A stretch of DNA of 64,000 bases from an uncultured Methanoregula sp. (GCF_963677065.1 NZ_OY781872.1:1-64000), one strand, 5' to 3'. Shown: positions 45,542 through 58,500, counted from the first letter of the stretch. The notes: generated by a model from the letters alone, not told the origin. Made by a program: numbers and translations.

Positions 45542-47143
45542 TCAGAATTGAAAGTAGATAAATGTTCCACCTCCCGATGAGAAGATGAACATGTAGAGGA
45601 TCATCACCACCGCCAGACCCACCCGCGCCGCACCCGTTTCCAGCAGTGTCCGCAATTTGGACTCGTAGAGGAACTGATACAGCCACACCACCAGCGCGAG
45701 CCCCACCATCAGGGCCGGGATTTGCGGGTCGCTCCAGGCCGCCGTGAAGAGCCGGCGCACGATCAACAGCGCGTCCGGCAGCGAGTTCGCCCGGAAGAAG
45801 ATCCACGTGAAGCACACGAACGCGAAGACCCCGAGCTGCTTGAGCAAGCGGGGCACCCGCTCGCGGTAATAGGCCGAACGCTCCAACTCGCGCGTGATCA
45901 TCACCCCCAGGGCGTGCAGCGCGCCCCAAATGGCGAACGTCCACGCCGCCCCATGCCACACGCCCGAGATGAAAAACGTGATGAACAGGTTGCGGTACGT
46001 CTGGAAAGCCCCGTTGCGGTTGCCCCCCAGCGGGATATACACATAATCCCGGAACCAGGACGAGAGGCTGATATGCCAGCGCGTCCAAAACTCGCCCAGG
46101 CCGGTGGCCAGATAGGGATTGTTGAAATTGAGGATCAAGTGGAACCCCATCAGCCGCGCCAACCCCCGCGCCATATCCGTGTAGCCGCTGAAATCGAAAA
46201 AGATCTGCCAGGCAAACGCGAACGTGGCCATCGCCAGCGCCGGCGCGCCGAAAGCCTTCGGGTTGTCGTACACCCGCTCGACATACAGCGAGAGATAATT
46301 CGCCAGGGCCAGTTTCTTGAACAAACCCACCAGAAACAGCGAGAGACCGTCGGTGAAGTTCTGCAGCTTGATCGGCGGGAACTGCTGGAACTGCGGCAGC
46401 AAATGCTTCGCCCGTTCGATCGGCCCCGCCATCAGCTGCGGAAAGAAACACACAAACGTCGCGAACCGCAGAAAATTCCGCTCCCGTTGCACGTTCCCCA
46501 AATAGAAATCGATCGTGTAACTCAGCGATTGGAACGTGAAAAACGAGATCCCCACCGGCAGCACATAGGAAAACCCGAACGGCATCAGGGACGCCGGATC
46601 GGTCAGATGAATCGGCACATGCGCCCAGGCAAACACCGCGCTGAGGTTCTCCACCACAAACCGCGCGTACTTGAAAAAGAGCAGCAGCGCCAGGTTGTTG
46701 AAGAGGCTGATCACCAGCCACACCCGCCGGCTGCTGAAGAGCGCCCCGCACGCCATGAGCAGGAAGATCAGCCCCAGCATCCCCATGGTCGGCCGCAACG
46801 TCGGCGGCCCGGCCACCGCCACGCCCAAAATCCCCAGCGTTGCCACCGCCGACGTGATAAACGCCCCGCTCAGCACCCCATCGTTAAAACGCAGCCGCGT
46901 CAGCCGCCCCCACACATCGACCCGTTCGCCCGAGCGCGGGCAGTGGTCCATGAACGTCACCAGAAAGTAATCCAGCGCGGTGGAATACACCACCAGCAGC
47001 AGGTAATACGGGTTCCACCACCCGTAAAAGAAATACGAGGCCGCCATCAGCCAGGGAATCCACAGCCGGGTTTTCCGCAACGCGTAGAACACCGGCAGCA
47101 CGATCACCAGGAACACCAAAAACGGCCAGGTATGAAACAGCAT
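45542..47143 (-). CDS. MBOAT-family O-acyltransferase (AlgI-like)
   Basis: A 533-residue polytopic protein of family-typical length. The start MLFHTWPFLVFLVIVLPVFYAL and ASYFFYGWWNPYYLLLVVYSTALDYFL are AlgI/PatA hallmarks. Also seen are QLMAGPIERA, FFDFSGYTDMARGLARLMGF, FWTRWHISLSSWFRDYVYIPLGGNR and the catalytic-His motif FFISGVWHGAAWTFAIWGALHA. It sits in the inner membrane and passes acyl groups to an extracytoplasmic transferase, here the SGNH protein encoded next. Confidence 0.94.
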   Translation of the reverse strand: MLFHTWPFLVFLVIVLPVFYALRKTRLWIPWLMAASYFFYGWWNPYYLLLVVYSTALDYFLVTFMDHCPRSGERVDVWGRLTRLRFNDGVLSGAFITSAVATLGILGVAVAGPPTLRPTMGMLGLIFLLMACGALFSSRRVWLVISLFNNLALLLFFKYARFVVENLSAVFAWAHVPIHLTDPASLMPFGFSYVLPVGISFFTFQSLSYTIDFYLGNVQRERNFLRFATFVCFFPQLMAGPIERAKHLLPQFQQFPPIKLQNFTDGLSLFLVGLFKKLALANYLSLYVERVYDNPKAFGAPALAMATFAFAWQIFFDFSGYTDMARGLARLMGFHLILNFNNPYLATGLGEFWTRWHISLSSWFRDYVYIPLGGNRNGAFQTYRNLFITFFISGVWHGAAWTFAIWGALHALGVMITRELERSAYYRERVPRLLKQLGVFAFVCFTWIFFRANSLPDALLIVRRLFTAAWSDPQIPALMVGLALVVWLYQFLYESKLRTLLETGAARVGLAVVMILYMFIFSSGGGTFIYFQF

Positions 47144-47185
47144 AGCGCGCGCTCCCCGGTTAAGTTGTGAAGCCCCAGCCGCGTT

Positions 47186-48118
<933 letters not shown>

Positions 48119-48121
48119 GGT

Positions 48122-49185
48122 CTATTCCTTTGCTTTGCCCGGCAAGAACCACGCCGACTCCTTGTTGCTCCAACCGTTGGTCGTCAGCATCGAGAAATCG
48201 CTCTCCTTGGCCGTGTTGAGATCCAGGGTGCCGTCCCGCTCCGCCGACACCGCCGCCAGATTCCAACCCTGGGCGTGCACCCCGACAATTTCACACGCCG
48301 CCTGGAACGTGCCCGGCTTGCTCAAGTCCCCCTCGCCGTCCGGCCCCCGGCTGATGCACAGAAAGCGGCAGTCCGGCGACCAGTCCACATGGTAAATCTT
48401 GTTCTTCTCGTCCACAATCCGCACCCGCCACGGGCCGACCACCGGAGTCTCCGCCTCCGTATCCAGCGGCGCCGCCGCGATCTCGTGGTCGCCTGCCCCC
48501 CAGGCGATCTGTTTGCGTCCGGGCTCAACCACGGCCGGCAACCCGGGATCTTCAGATTGATGATCTTGTCCCCCTTCGCCTCGATCAGCAGAATCGCGTG
48601 ATCCACCCCCATCCCCGCGTGTACCGTCGCCGCGATCCATTTCCCGTTCTTCGAGAAACTCGGGTTATACAGATGAAACAACTTCTCCGTATTCGGATGC
48701 GCCTCGATCTTGCCGCTATCCAGGTGATAGAAACTCATCCCCTTCGTCGAGAAATCCACCACATTGAACTTCGGGTATTCCTGGGGCAGAAAACCGATCA
48801 CCTTGCCGTCCGGGCTCCAGAACGGTTCGCGCGCGCTATCCACCAACTTCTTGCGGTTCTTCCCATCGACATCCATCACCCACAAACTCCGCACCGTATC
48901 GCGGCCCTCCCCCGTATCCACCGAAAACGCGATCCGCGTCCCGTCCGGCGACACCTGCGGATAATGCTCCTGCACCTTGGGCGTCCGCGTCAGGTTGACC
49001 GGGTTGGATCCATCCGCGTTCATCACCCAGATTTCCCAATTATCGGCCACATAACTCTCGAACGCGATTTTATAGGGCAGCGCCTTCAAGCGCTCCCGGA
49101 ACGGAGATTGGGCCTGGGCCACCCCTGGGGTCGCCTCGAGAAGCACCGACACCGCCAGCAATCCTGGCCATATTGATCGTTTCAT
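48122..49185 (-). pseudogene. PD40/TolB-like beta-propeller protein with a 1-nt frameshift
   Basis: The ATG at 49185 gives a signal peptide (MKRSIWPGLLAVSVLLEATPGVAQAQ). TolB-like propeller blades follow: IAFESYVADNWEIWVMNADGSNPVNLTRT, PQVSPDGTRIAFSVD, REPFWSPDGKVIGFLP, PSFSKNGKWIAATV. The frame changes after IPGCRPWLSPD. Adding one base near 48516 (GTTTGCGTCC read as GTTTGCCGTCC on +) restores SPDGKQIAWGAGDHEI and continues with IYHVDWSPDCRFLCISRGPDGEGDL to the stop at 48122. It is either a real frameshift or a sequence error. Same-strand neighbour of the FGE lipoprotein. Confidence 0.8.
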
Positions 49186-49463
49186 AATCATAACTGGGCT
49201 TAAGAGCACGCCGCTTTTGCTTGACTGACGCGCAGGCTAAGTTTGCCTCTCCGCAGCGTCAAGCCTTATGATCAAGATCCAAATTTCCCCTTGATCACTA
49301 ATTACTGTTCACTGATGATCACTGTCCCCAGTCTCATCACCGTCCGATCCGCTTCGCCCACCCGCTGGCGAAGTCTCCAAGAATGCTCGCCATGCTCAAG
49401 ACCGCCACGGCGTCCGCGAGGGCGACTGCGCTCCCGATGCATCGGGAGCGCTTTGACCCCGCC

Positions 49464-51020
49464 CCGTGCATGCTCCGGACAATCTCGCACTCTTACCGAT
49501 TCGCCACCAGCACCATGCAAAACGAAACCACCCCCCGATTTCGGTGTTCCATGCCTTCGAATCTGCGGAGTTCCAATGCCCCGACCGACGTTACCGCGCC
49601 CACGCCCGTGTCCGAGCTCCGCCGCCGGCGCCGAACTTGGCCAGGGCAAAGCAACGGCGGTCTCAAGCGGTCGGACGTGGCACCCCGCGGTGCCGGTCGC
49701 CAAAACCACCCGATAGCTCGCGCTTTCTCCGCACGTTACCATTTTGTTCCCAGCACCTTGCGATATTGCCGTCCAAACCCATTCTGGATATTCCGGAGTT
49801 TCAAATAGGGTCCAGTCCTCCCTCCGTAGCCCGTCCTCCGTAGCAGAGCCACTGCGGAGGGTGGACAGAGCCACTGCGGAGGACGGGGGCGGAGCCTTGC
49901 CCGCCGCTGAAGTCCCGCAGGGACGACCGATAATAGCCCACCGTTTCCAACGGTGGGTTGGCCGAAGGTAACGGGACAAGTCCCGGCAGGGACGAAAGAA
50001 ACGCCCCGCGATTCGTCCCCCGTCCCCACCGCGATACCTAATATTTCAGTTTTCCCCATTCCGCTTCTCCCCCTCCAATCTCCGGACATTTGCATCGTAT
50101 TACCAATTCGCCATCAGCACCTTGTGAAACGAAACCTCCCCTCCATATCGTCACCTCGGATGATCCCAACATTTCGGACCGAACATCGCTGGCAGACTGT
50201 TCGCTGATCACCGATGACTGATGACTCCGCCCCATTCCTATTTCAATCTTCATCATTCCCCTTTCTCATCCCCGCGCCGGCTGATTTCGGCGCTCTACCA
50301 CTCGGTATTCACTTCTTTCAATGTGCATTACACATTCTCCCTGAGCATCTTGTAACATCGTCGTCCCAACCCATTCCAGGAATTCCGGAGTTAGTTATCC
50401 CCACCGGCGTCGCCGGTTTGAGGTGGTTGGAGGCTTCCCAGCGTCCTCGTTCCACGCCCCTATCATCCCAGTTGGAACCTTCTGGAAGCTTGCCGGCTCG
50501 GTTGCCAAAACTCCGGACATTTCAATCGCATTAGCATCTCACCTCCAAAATCTTGCGAACTGAAACCGCCCCTAGATACCAGCAACTCGGATGATCCCAA
50601 CATTTCGGAACGAACACCGCCGGATCCCGGTTCGCTGATCACCGCTGACTGATGACTCCCTATTTCGACCTTCATCATTCCCTTTTGCCCATCCCCGCCC
50701 CAGGCGGATAGGGTGCAGTCCACCCTCCGTAGGAGGACGGGGGCGGAGCCTTGCCCGCCGCTGAAGTCCCGCAGGGACGACCGATAATAGCCCACCGTTT
50801 CCAACGGTGGGTTGTCCGGAAGACCCCGGCGCCAGTCCCGTCAGGGACGAAAGAAACGCCCCATCCTTCGTCCTCGCCGCGTTGCCCTCGGTCCTCTAAG
50901 GTCTTCACTACAATTTCAATTTTCAAAACTCCTCTTTTCCTTTCACCGCCCCCTCCAATCTCCGGACAATCTTGCGCTCTTACCGCTTTGTCATCAGTAT
51001 CTTGCGAATTGAAACCGCCC
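49464..51020. repeat. Four diverged copies of an intergenic cassette
   Basis: A unit beginning CTCCGGACA and running through TTGCGAATTGAAACCGCCCC-like DNA recurs near 49484, 50084, 50512 and 50961. On the minus strand each copy reads a similar peptide (GGF.SQ/H...GE......CPE), although flanks shift frame. Further repeats lie between them: GTCCCGCAGGGACGACCGAT (49914, 50768), CCACCGTTTCCAACGGTGGG hairpins (49937, 50791) and GTAGCAGAGCCACTGCGGAG (49836, 51337). The stretch from 49210 has no convincing gene. Confidence 0.6.
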
Positions 51021-51479
51021 CGCGTTTTCAGCGGTTTCCGCCTTCCCGTTACGGCGCATCCTGGAGCGATGCCAGACGGTAGCCGGCAGTTGAGTGAAAC
51101 GACACTGCCAGATTGCGATTTCAGAACACCTCCCACCCCGGCGGGGTGGCAGCATTCAGTCCGATTTCGGAAAAGATCCGGACCAAGATCAGGGCAACTC
51201 CCGACATTCATGGCGTCTACAGTTGAATATGTTCTTGTCGCGGGCGCCCGGCGCCCGGCTGGTTTTTCGAACCCGTCCCCTCCGAGTCTTCCCCGCCGTA
51301 GGCGGTGTGGGTGCAGTCCACCCTCCGTAGCCCGTCCTCCGTAGCAGAGCCACTGCGGAGGGTGGACGGAGCCACTGCGGAGGACGGGGGCGGAGCCTTG
51401 CTGCACGGCGGAGCCTTGCCGGACGGATCAAGATCAAGATTCCCCTTTTGCCCGGTCGTGGTGGGTTCGGTCGCTCATC

Positions 51480-51970
51480 ACCGATGGTCACCGATCACTG
51501 ATTACCGATCACTGGTCACCGATCACTGGTCACCGATCACTGGTCACCGATCACTGGTCACCGATCACTGGTCACCGATCACTGGTCACCGATCACTGGT
51601 CACCGATCACTGGTCACCGATCACTGGTCACCGATCACTGGTCACCGATCACTGGTCACCGATCACTGGTCACCGATCACTGGTCACCGATCACTGGTCA
51701 CCGATCACTGGTCACCGATCACTGGTCACCGATCACTGGTCACCGATCACTGCTTACCGATCACTGCTTACCGATCACTGCTTACCGATCACTGCTTACC
51801 GATCACTGCTTACCGATCACTGCTTACCGATCACTGCTTACCGATCACTGCTTACCGATCACTGCTTACCGATCACTACTTACCGATCACTGCTTACCGA
51901 TCACTACTTACCGATCACTGCTTACCGATCACTGCTTACCGATCACTGCTTACCGATCACTGCTTACCGT
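51480..51970. repeat. 14-bp tandem repeat, about 34 units in two blocks
   Basis: Units read TCACTGGTCACCGA up to about 51750, then switch to TCACTGCTTACCGA (with a few TCACTACTTACCGA) to 51970. A 14-bp period keeps all three frames open, giving long spurious ORFs (HRSLVTDHWSPITG and similar). The words echo the CAGTGATCAG units at 29.6 kb on the opposite strand. Confidence 0.92.
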
Positions 51971-54043
51971 CCGTCCTCTCCGAGGCGTTCTCACTCATGG
52001 CGGCGTGTACGCCGCTCATGGTCACCAAGATACATCATTCCAGTGCAACTATGCAAGAACAGAATGAATGCATTTCGCTTGGCGATGGATTCACTTATCC
52101 CACCAACCGCCGCCAGCACACAACCCCGGCCAAGGTCCCTCGACGTCCTCGCGCGCGAACGCCATGCCCCGGACCGTCTGAAGGCGGAACTCCGAGCGAG
52201 AGGGCCAGCGCACGGGCCAAGCGCCCGTGATCCAGAAGAGGCGACTGGAAGTTTCCCAAACCCTCCCCCGAACGGGAGAGAATTCTCCCAAGCCAAATTT
52301 CGTGCTTTTAACCCCTGAACCCCGCCAGGAGACTGCGTTTCTTACTCTTGATCTTACTCTTACTCATACTCTTGTCTTGTTACGGGTTTCGGGGCACGGG
52401 GCACGGAGCGTCGGACACGCAGGCACGCAGCCACGGACCAACAAAACAAGAGTAAGATTATGAGTATGATCAAGAGTATGAAGAAACCGACAACGCCGGC
52501 ACTTCACGCCGGTGATTTCGCTCCGCGCGCCGGCAATCCGGATGCCTCACCCGCTCGCGAGTGCGGCGCTCGATCCCCTGGTAGCGGCGTTCGTGAGCAC
52601 GCCGGTGAAATTGTCCTCATCCCCTCCCAATCGGCCCCGTTCCGATCTGGAATGCGGCGCTCTCCCGAGTCGCCGCTACAGAGGCTTATTTACCTGTAGC
52701 GGCGTTCGTGAGAACGCCGGTGACTTCCCTTCGCGCGCACGCCAATTCCAGGCTGCCGCACCGCACGCTCGTAGCCGAAAACTCTCCCTCTCCCTGAGCG
52801 GGAGAGGGTTGGGGTGAGGGCGAACGTTCCTCCCAGATCGACCATAAAACCGGAGTGGACTTGTGTGATCCAAAACATGATCGATGCAACCCCCTGCTCC
52901 CGGGCTCGTCGCCCACATCTCGCCCGATGACGAGAACGCGGAAAAGTCATCGGACACGACCCGCCGCCCGCTTCTCAACCCATGAACCTGGAAGCACCAC
53001 TTTACAGGATCCCCAAGCAAACGAAGCCAATAACTGGCTGGATAGAATGGCCGTCCCTATCATTCACCCTGGCGGTGAGAGGTTGGAATCAGCGCCATGA
53101 TCCGAAACTCGTGGTTTTTCGGACGAAATAAAACCTTCTTTGTCTCGGCCCCCAACACTTGCGTATTCGGTCCCATCTGGCTGGCGACAATTTGAATTCC
53201 CCATCGCATCGATTAATCGACGTTTCCCCGCCCCCCCGTTCCCGGGGCTGAAAGCCACCCATGTGATAGCCTGGGCTGGAGCGAGTTACACGAGCGGAGG
53301 CCCAGGGAGCCCCCCACAAATCTTCAGAGCTCTGAAAGAGCGAAACCTGACGCCGCGAGGAAAACCCGGACCTCCAGGCAAACGATCACAGAAGCAAACC
53401 AAGGAAACAAAGCCAACCACTTGCCGGGGATACAGGCCGTTCCTCACATGAACCGCCGCCGCCATCGTGCCGGCGCTCGCTGTCGGCCGATTGTAGCCTT
53501 CAGCATTGAGAATAGGTTGGTTAAATAATTCCTTGTCCATGTGTTCTTTAAGTTCCATCGCGGCACAGGGGAGGGCGCCGTAAAAGGGCGCAAAGGAATG
53601 AAAGAAAGGAGGGACACGAAAGCCGCGCGCTTAGTCGTCCCGGATAGGTTTGTCTTCATGGTGGGGTGCAGGGCGAGCCCTGCTTCGCGACGAAGTTCAC
53701 CCTCCGGTCCGTCCGGCCATGGACTGCGGCGACTTGTCGCCGCTTTCGCCCCTGAAGCTTGCCGAGGGGGATGTGGCGGACGATTGCCACGGCGTCCTGC
53801 GGTCGGCGACCAGTCGCCGACGGGAAAAAGCGGTGACAAGTCCCCGCAGCCCCCGCAACTCCTGCCGCCGCCCTTCCCTGTAGCGCAGACTGCCTAGTCT
53901 GCTGTATCGCCGACTGCCTAGTCGGCAGCCCCACCCTCGGCCGGACGGATCCTCGTTTCACCCGCGTCACTCGCCCCGCGAACCTCTCGCCGGCTAAGCA
54001 GCCTGCGGCAACGCAGACTAGAGTCCTTGAAACTCAAAGTTCG
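51971..54043. repeat. Gene-free DNA with several dispersed palindromic repeats
   Basis: No convincing CDS. Noted: TACTCTTGATC reiterations (52340-52480); the GGCGTTCGTGAG(A/C)ACGCC hairpin twice (52565-52720); the CTCTCCCTGAGCGGGAGAG hairpin (52789); paired CAGACTGCCTAGTCTG and CCGACTGCCTAGTCGG hairpins at 53886-53922, a sign of yet another repeat family. Confidence 0.6.
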
Positions 54044-54154
54044 GGGTCAAACCATAGTTTGGGTTGGCGTTTTACATCGTGGGCCGTCTTCTTATCATGT
54101 TATCTAATTACCATCGCGTCAATCACATATACGAACCAAACTATGGGTTGACCC
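54044..54154. mobile_element. MITE-like element with 19-bp inverted ends
   Basis: GGGTCAAACCATAGTTTGG (54044-54062) and CCAAACTATGGGTTGACCC (54136-54154) are inverted repeats with a single mismatch, enclosing about 73 bp without an ORF. Rhs homology begins 6 bp to the right (54161). The ends resemble those of the 58501-58575 element (GGGGTCA-A/G-ACC). Mobility is inferred. Confidence 0.55.
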
Positions 54155-57100
54155 GCTTTTCAACGCACCAATCTGTATATCAACCCCGAGACGCAAACGT
54201 ATTACACCCAGCCCCACCGTATCCGGGTGACGGATAATCTCCAACAGATGAACGAGTATTTCTTCCACGCCTTCGACGACATGGGGCCGGTCACCGTCAC
54301 CGACAAGACCGGCAACCGCTGGTTGTATGGGATCACCAACAGCACCACCAACCCGCGGATCTATGCCGACGTCGTCGATGCCACCGTGCCCGGGTTCGAG
54401 GTCGATGGCAACCAATGGGAATTCCGCGCCTATGACGTGAACCTGAACTTGGTCCAACGCGACTTGGCCACCAGTCCCGCCGCCAACCCGGTGCAAATAG
54501 GTTTTAACGACTTGTGGGGGGATTTTCGCCATGACCAGATCCGCATGACTTACCAATACGACACCCGCCACAACCTGACTCAAGCCCGGGTTTATGACAA
54601 CACGACGCAACTGGGCGCCTGGAATTACGGCTATGACACCCGCGATAACCTCACCTCCACGCAAAACCCGCTGAACCAGACCACCCAGTTCGGTTACGAC
54701 ACCCACGACCGGCTCACCTCTGTCCAGAACGCCTTGAATCAGACCACGACCCTGGCTTACGACGGCCAGGGCAATCTGACGCAGCTCACCGATCCCCTCA
54801 ATCATTGGGTTCAATGGGTCTACAACGCCAACGGCTTCAACACCGAGGTCCGTTATCAAGACGGTCTGGTGCTTTACCAAACCCCGGATGCCCTCGGCCG
54901 GGTCAGTACCGCGCGCAACGGCGCCACCGGCCTCCTCCTGCAATATGCGTATGATAATCTGGACCGCGTCACCCAGGTCCTCTTTCCCGACATGACCGCC
55001 TTTCAGATGAACTACGCGTGTTGCGGCCTGGAAAGCGCCACCGACCGCCTCGGGCGGACCACGGTCTATGGTCATGATGCCTTGGGGCGCGTCAATCAGG
55101 TCACCGACCCGCTCAGCCGCGCGGTCAACTTCGAGTACAACGGCGGCAACCAGATCACCAAACTCACCACCCACGTGGGGACGACCGCCCGCGAGAAACG
55201 ATTCCAATATGAATCCGAGCACGGCACCAGCCGCCTCAAACACATCCTGTCGCCCCTGAACAAGCCGTTGGATTTCACCTACACGTTCCGGGGCAACCTG
55301 CAGACCATGGTCAACACCTACGGCACGGTTCAATATGGTTATGATAACCTGCAACGGCTCACTTCGGCCACCTTCCCCAATGGCGGCATCACCGTCAGTT
55401 ATTGGGATGTCCTGGGCAACGTGAACACGGCCGCCCGCACCACCACCGACGGCCAGAATTGCTCCTACACCTACGACCAATACGACGCCCTCAACCGCGT
55501 CACCCACCTCAACGCGTCCCTGGCCGTCCCCGGTTTTACCAACGCTTCCTATACCTTGGGCTATCAATACGACGCCGACGGCAAGGTCACCCAACGCATC
55601 TTCACGCGACTTGCCACCACGATCACCGCCACGTATGGTTATGACACCATGGACCGCTTGACCAGCGTCAGCGAAAGCGCCGGTGGCGCCCTCACCGCCA
55701 CCGCCGGCTACCAGTATGATAGCGCCGGAAGGCTCTGGTTGACCGGCTACGGCAACGCGGACCAGGTCGAGCGCCTCTACGACGCCGAGTCGCGCCTGCG
55801 CAACCTGACGGTCCGGAACGGCGCCACGACGGTGAAAACCCTCGTTTACGTCCCCGATGCCATGGGAAACCTGCAATCCATTACCGCCGACGGGGCGCAG
55901 ACCGCTTACGCCTACGACGCCGGCTACCAGTTGATCCGGGAGGCCCTGCCCAACGGCGGCGACGTCAACGAATGGGATTACGATGGCGCCGGGAACCTGG
56001 TCACCGCCCGCCGTCCGGGCGTTTCGACCGGTTACCTCGTCAACAACGATGACGAACTAACCGAGGCCAGCGGCGCCACCACCGTCACCGGCCAGGTGAC
56101 GGGTGGCCCGAACAACAACAAATGGTACAATTCGTGGGCCGAATGCCGGGGCGTGCGGGCGCGAGTAAGTACGGTGAACGGCAGTTTCACCCTGGCCGGG
56201 GTCCCGGTGTACGCCGGAGCCAACGACCTCCAGGTCACGGTCACCGACGCGTCGGGCAACCAGACCACTCAAACCCGTAACGTCACCAACACTTTGAGTT
56301 ATGCCGCGGTTTACGACGGCAACGGGAACCTCACGTCCCGCGCCAGCGCCCAAGGCTCCAGGGTGTACACCTGGAACGCGCTCAACCAACTGGTGAGCGC
56401 GAGCCTCGGTGGCGCCACTGTCCTGCAAAACTGGTACGACGCCTACGGCCGCCGCATCGCCAAGCAAGAGGTGATCGGCGGCGCCACCAACAAATGGTAT
56501 TACGTCTACGACGGCTGGGTGGTGATCGCGGTCCTCAACGGCACGAACGGCGCCCTCGTCGAGAGCTACACGCGCGGCGTAGGCCTCGCCGGCGATGTCG
56601 GCACCCTGATCGCCGCCCGCCACCACGCCGGCACTTACAACAACCAGGTCATTTACCTGCACTCGAATCATCGCGGAGACGTCATCCTCGCCCGCAGCGG
56701 CGCCACCACCATCGGCGCCTGCGACTACGCCCCCTACGGCGCCCTCCGGAGCACCAGCGGCGCGTACGATTCCCGGTTCAAATTCTCCTCCAAGGAGCGC
56801 GACGCCTCCGCCGAAATCTACTACTTCGGTTTCCGCTTCTACGACCCCAACCTCCAACGGTGGCTAAATAGAGATCCGTTATTCGAAGAAGGAGGCGTCA
56901 ATCTGTACCAGTTCGCCGGGAACAATCCGATCAACAATATTGATCCAGACGGCGAAAGCTGGAAGGACCGCTTTGGCTCCTCAATGACGGCGGTCGGAGT
57001 AGCCATTAAGGTATTCATGTTTGGCGACCCTAATCTGCCGCCCGTCCCTACGCCTCCGGAAGCAAAGCGAATGGAACAAGAGCGAAATGTCAAAAAGGGA

Positions 57101-57382
57101 CCGAATCGAAGCAAACCCTTAACGCCGGGAGGTTCTGGTTCTAAGCCACCAGAGCCATGCTTTAAATTTAAAGGCAAATTCCCTACTCGCGTGCCCGGTA
57201 TATTGCCACTTGTCCCGGGATTCATCGAGGACATCGACCGAGCCCGCAGGGGAAGAGAAAATCACCGTTCATGGTACGAACAACTCAAGGAAGATTTTAA
57301 ACATGATCCGTACATCAGAACACCATATGGGCCTTCGCTTAATCCTTGGTATGACATAAACAAGGATATCACTGACGCTTAA
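54155..57382 (+). pseudogene. Rhs/YD-repeat protein, copy 1, 5'-truncated
   Basis: The frame is open from 54152 after a TGA that belongs to the MITE-like end, so the native N-terminus is missing; the first plausible start is GTG at 54227 (1051 residues). Rhs homology starts at QRTNLY (54161). The core carries dozens of YD repeats (YDTRHNLTQARVYDN, YDGQGNLTQLTDPL) and ends with the conserved FSSKERDASAEIYYFGFRFYDPNLQRWLNRDP. The core is nearly identical to copy 2. The C-terminal tip (about 56870-57382) is different: ESWKDRFGSSM... a Pro/Lys-rich linker, then FIEDIDRARRGRENHRSWYEQL. The tip is AT-richer and is a candidate toxin of unknown type. Confidence 0.8.
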
Positions 57383-57598
57383 CGGTTTTGCTACATTCAA
57401 CTCGATATCCTGTTTGCAGATGACAAACATCATAAACGCTCCTGGGTACAAGCAAACAGCTACACGAGTAGGTCTATTATATATCACATGTGGAATATTG
57501 ATTGCACATATTATATAGATAACAATAACAAGTGTATATATATGTTGTTATTCAAATCAATTATCGCACGTATAATATCATCTGGAGTGCGAGTATGG

Positions 57599-58036
57599 AT
57601 GATATTAAGTTTCAAATTGCGAGGATATAAGCAGGCGCGTATCGGTAAATGTTGGTTTTGGGGACCTGGCGATTTCCTGGAATCCGCCGACGAGGCCATG
57701 AAGAGGCTGGCTGATCTCGACGAGCAACTGTATAGTGAAGTGATTAGTACTACCGTCGCCGTTTATTGGTATCATACTGATGATTTGATCGAAGACAGGA
57801 TCAGTAAATGTTATAGCATCACACAGAATTGCGTAGGCTGGGGACCTGAGGGAATAATAATGCGCGTCGTATCTACGTTCTTTTTGAATCGGCGCCTTGG
57901 TTTTACAGCCTATTCCAAGGAAGATAATATTACACTTCACAACGAAATAAGAAGAACGACGTTTCAATGGCTCGTGGAGCACAAGTTCCCGCAGGAACTC
58001 TGCAATTCCTTTAACACGATGCTGGCTAAGGTATGA
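57599..58036 (+). CDS. Hypothetical AT-rich protein, candidate immunity to Rhs tip 1
   Basis: An ORF open from 57488. Starts at 57599 (MILSFKLRGYKQARIGKCWFWGPGDFLESADEAMKRLADLDEQLY...) or 57488 are possible, and the AT-rich 57488-57600 part looks less protein-like. The 145-residue form is soluble with no motif I recognise. It lies 216 bp after the Rhs copy 1 stop on the same strand and is AT-rich like the tip. Position and composition are what one expects of a cognate immunity gene, but this is inference only. Confidence 0.5.
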   Translation: MILSFKLRGYKQARIGKCWFWGPGDFLESADEAMKRLADLDEQLYSEVISTTVAVYWYHTDDLIEDRISKCYSITQNCVGWGPEGIIMRVVSTFFLNRRLGFTAYSKEDNITLHNEIRRTTFQWLVEHKFPQELCNSFNTMLAKV

Positions 58037-58319
58037 AATGGCCTGTCAAAGGGGTCAAACTAGTACATTTGCATATAAATCCGATGCCGCTAAGAAAAAT
58101 CCCGCCACCTTCGCCATGGTAAAACCCGCCACACTATCAGCGTGAGGGGGGGAGTGTTGTTCTTTCCAAGGAGTGCCCCTCGGGACAAAGAGGATCAGTT
58201 AAAGAATGTTACGGAGCCAAAAAAGACCTCGTCCCACCCTGGACACTGGCGTGTCGATCAGATAAGACGAGGCTATCAAACTACAGTTTAGTATTGTAAG
58301 CGAGAGCCTGGGTTTTTAA

Positions 58320-58500
58320 CAATTCAGATCCAAGGGTATTTCGAGTTTTGTCCAGATTGGTATCGCGGCGCGGTGGTGGGCGATCTGGTAAAGGAATACT
58401 ATTGGGTGTTGCGCGGGGCGCTCCGCACGCATCCCCATCTGCGCCCCTGCCTGACCCCCTGCCGGCATTGCCATATTTTCTTCCTCACCCATCCATGGAA
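58320..58500 (+). pseudogene. Fragment of a Cys-rich (zinc-ribbon) protein cut by the MITE-like element
   Basis: One frame reads IQIQGYFEFCPDWYRGAVVGDLVKEYYWVLRGALRTHPHLRPCLTPCRHCHIFFLTHP and then runs into the inverted-repeat element at 58501. The CxxC (CRHC) after PCLTP is typical of a zinc ribbon whose second half should follow. No start codon is clear. It is a gene fragment, not a functional CDS. 58037-58319 shows nothing except an isolated GGGGTCAAAC word at 58050. Confidence 0.5.

Noticed and set aside
51305-52318. 337-aa ORF of HRSLVTDHWSPITG repeats
   Set aside because: Produced by the 14-bp satellite, which leaves all frames open. No unique protein domain.
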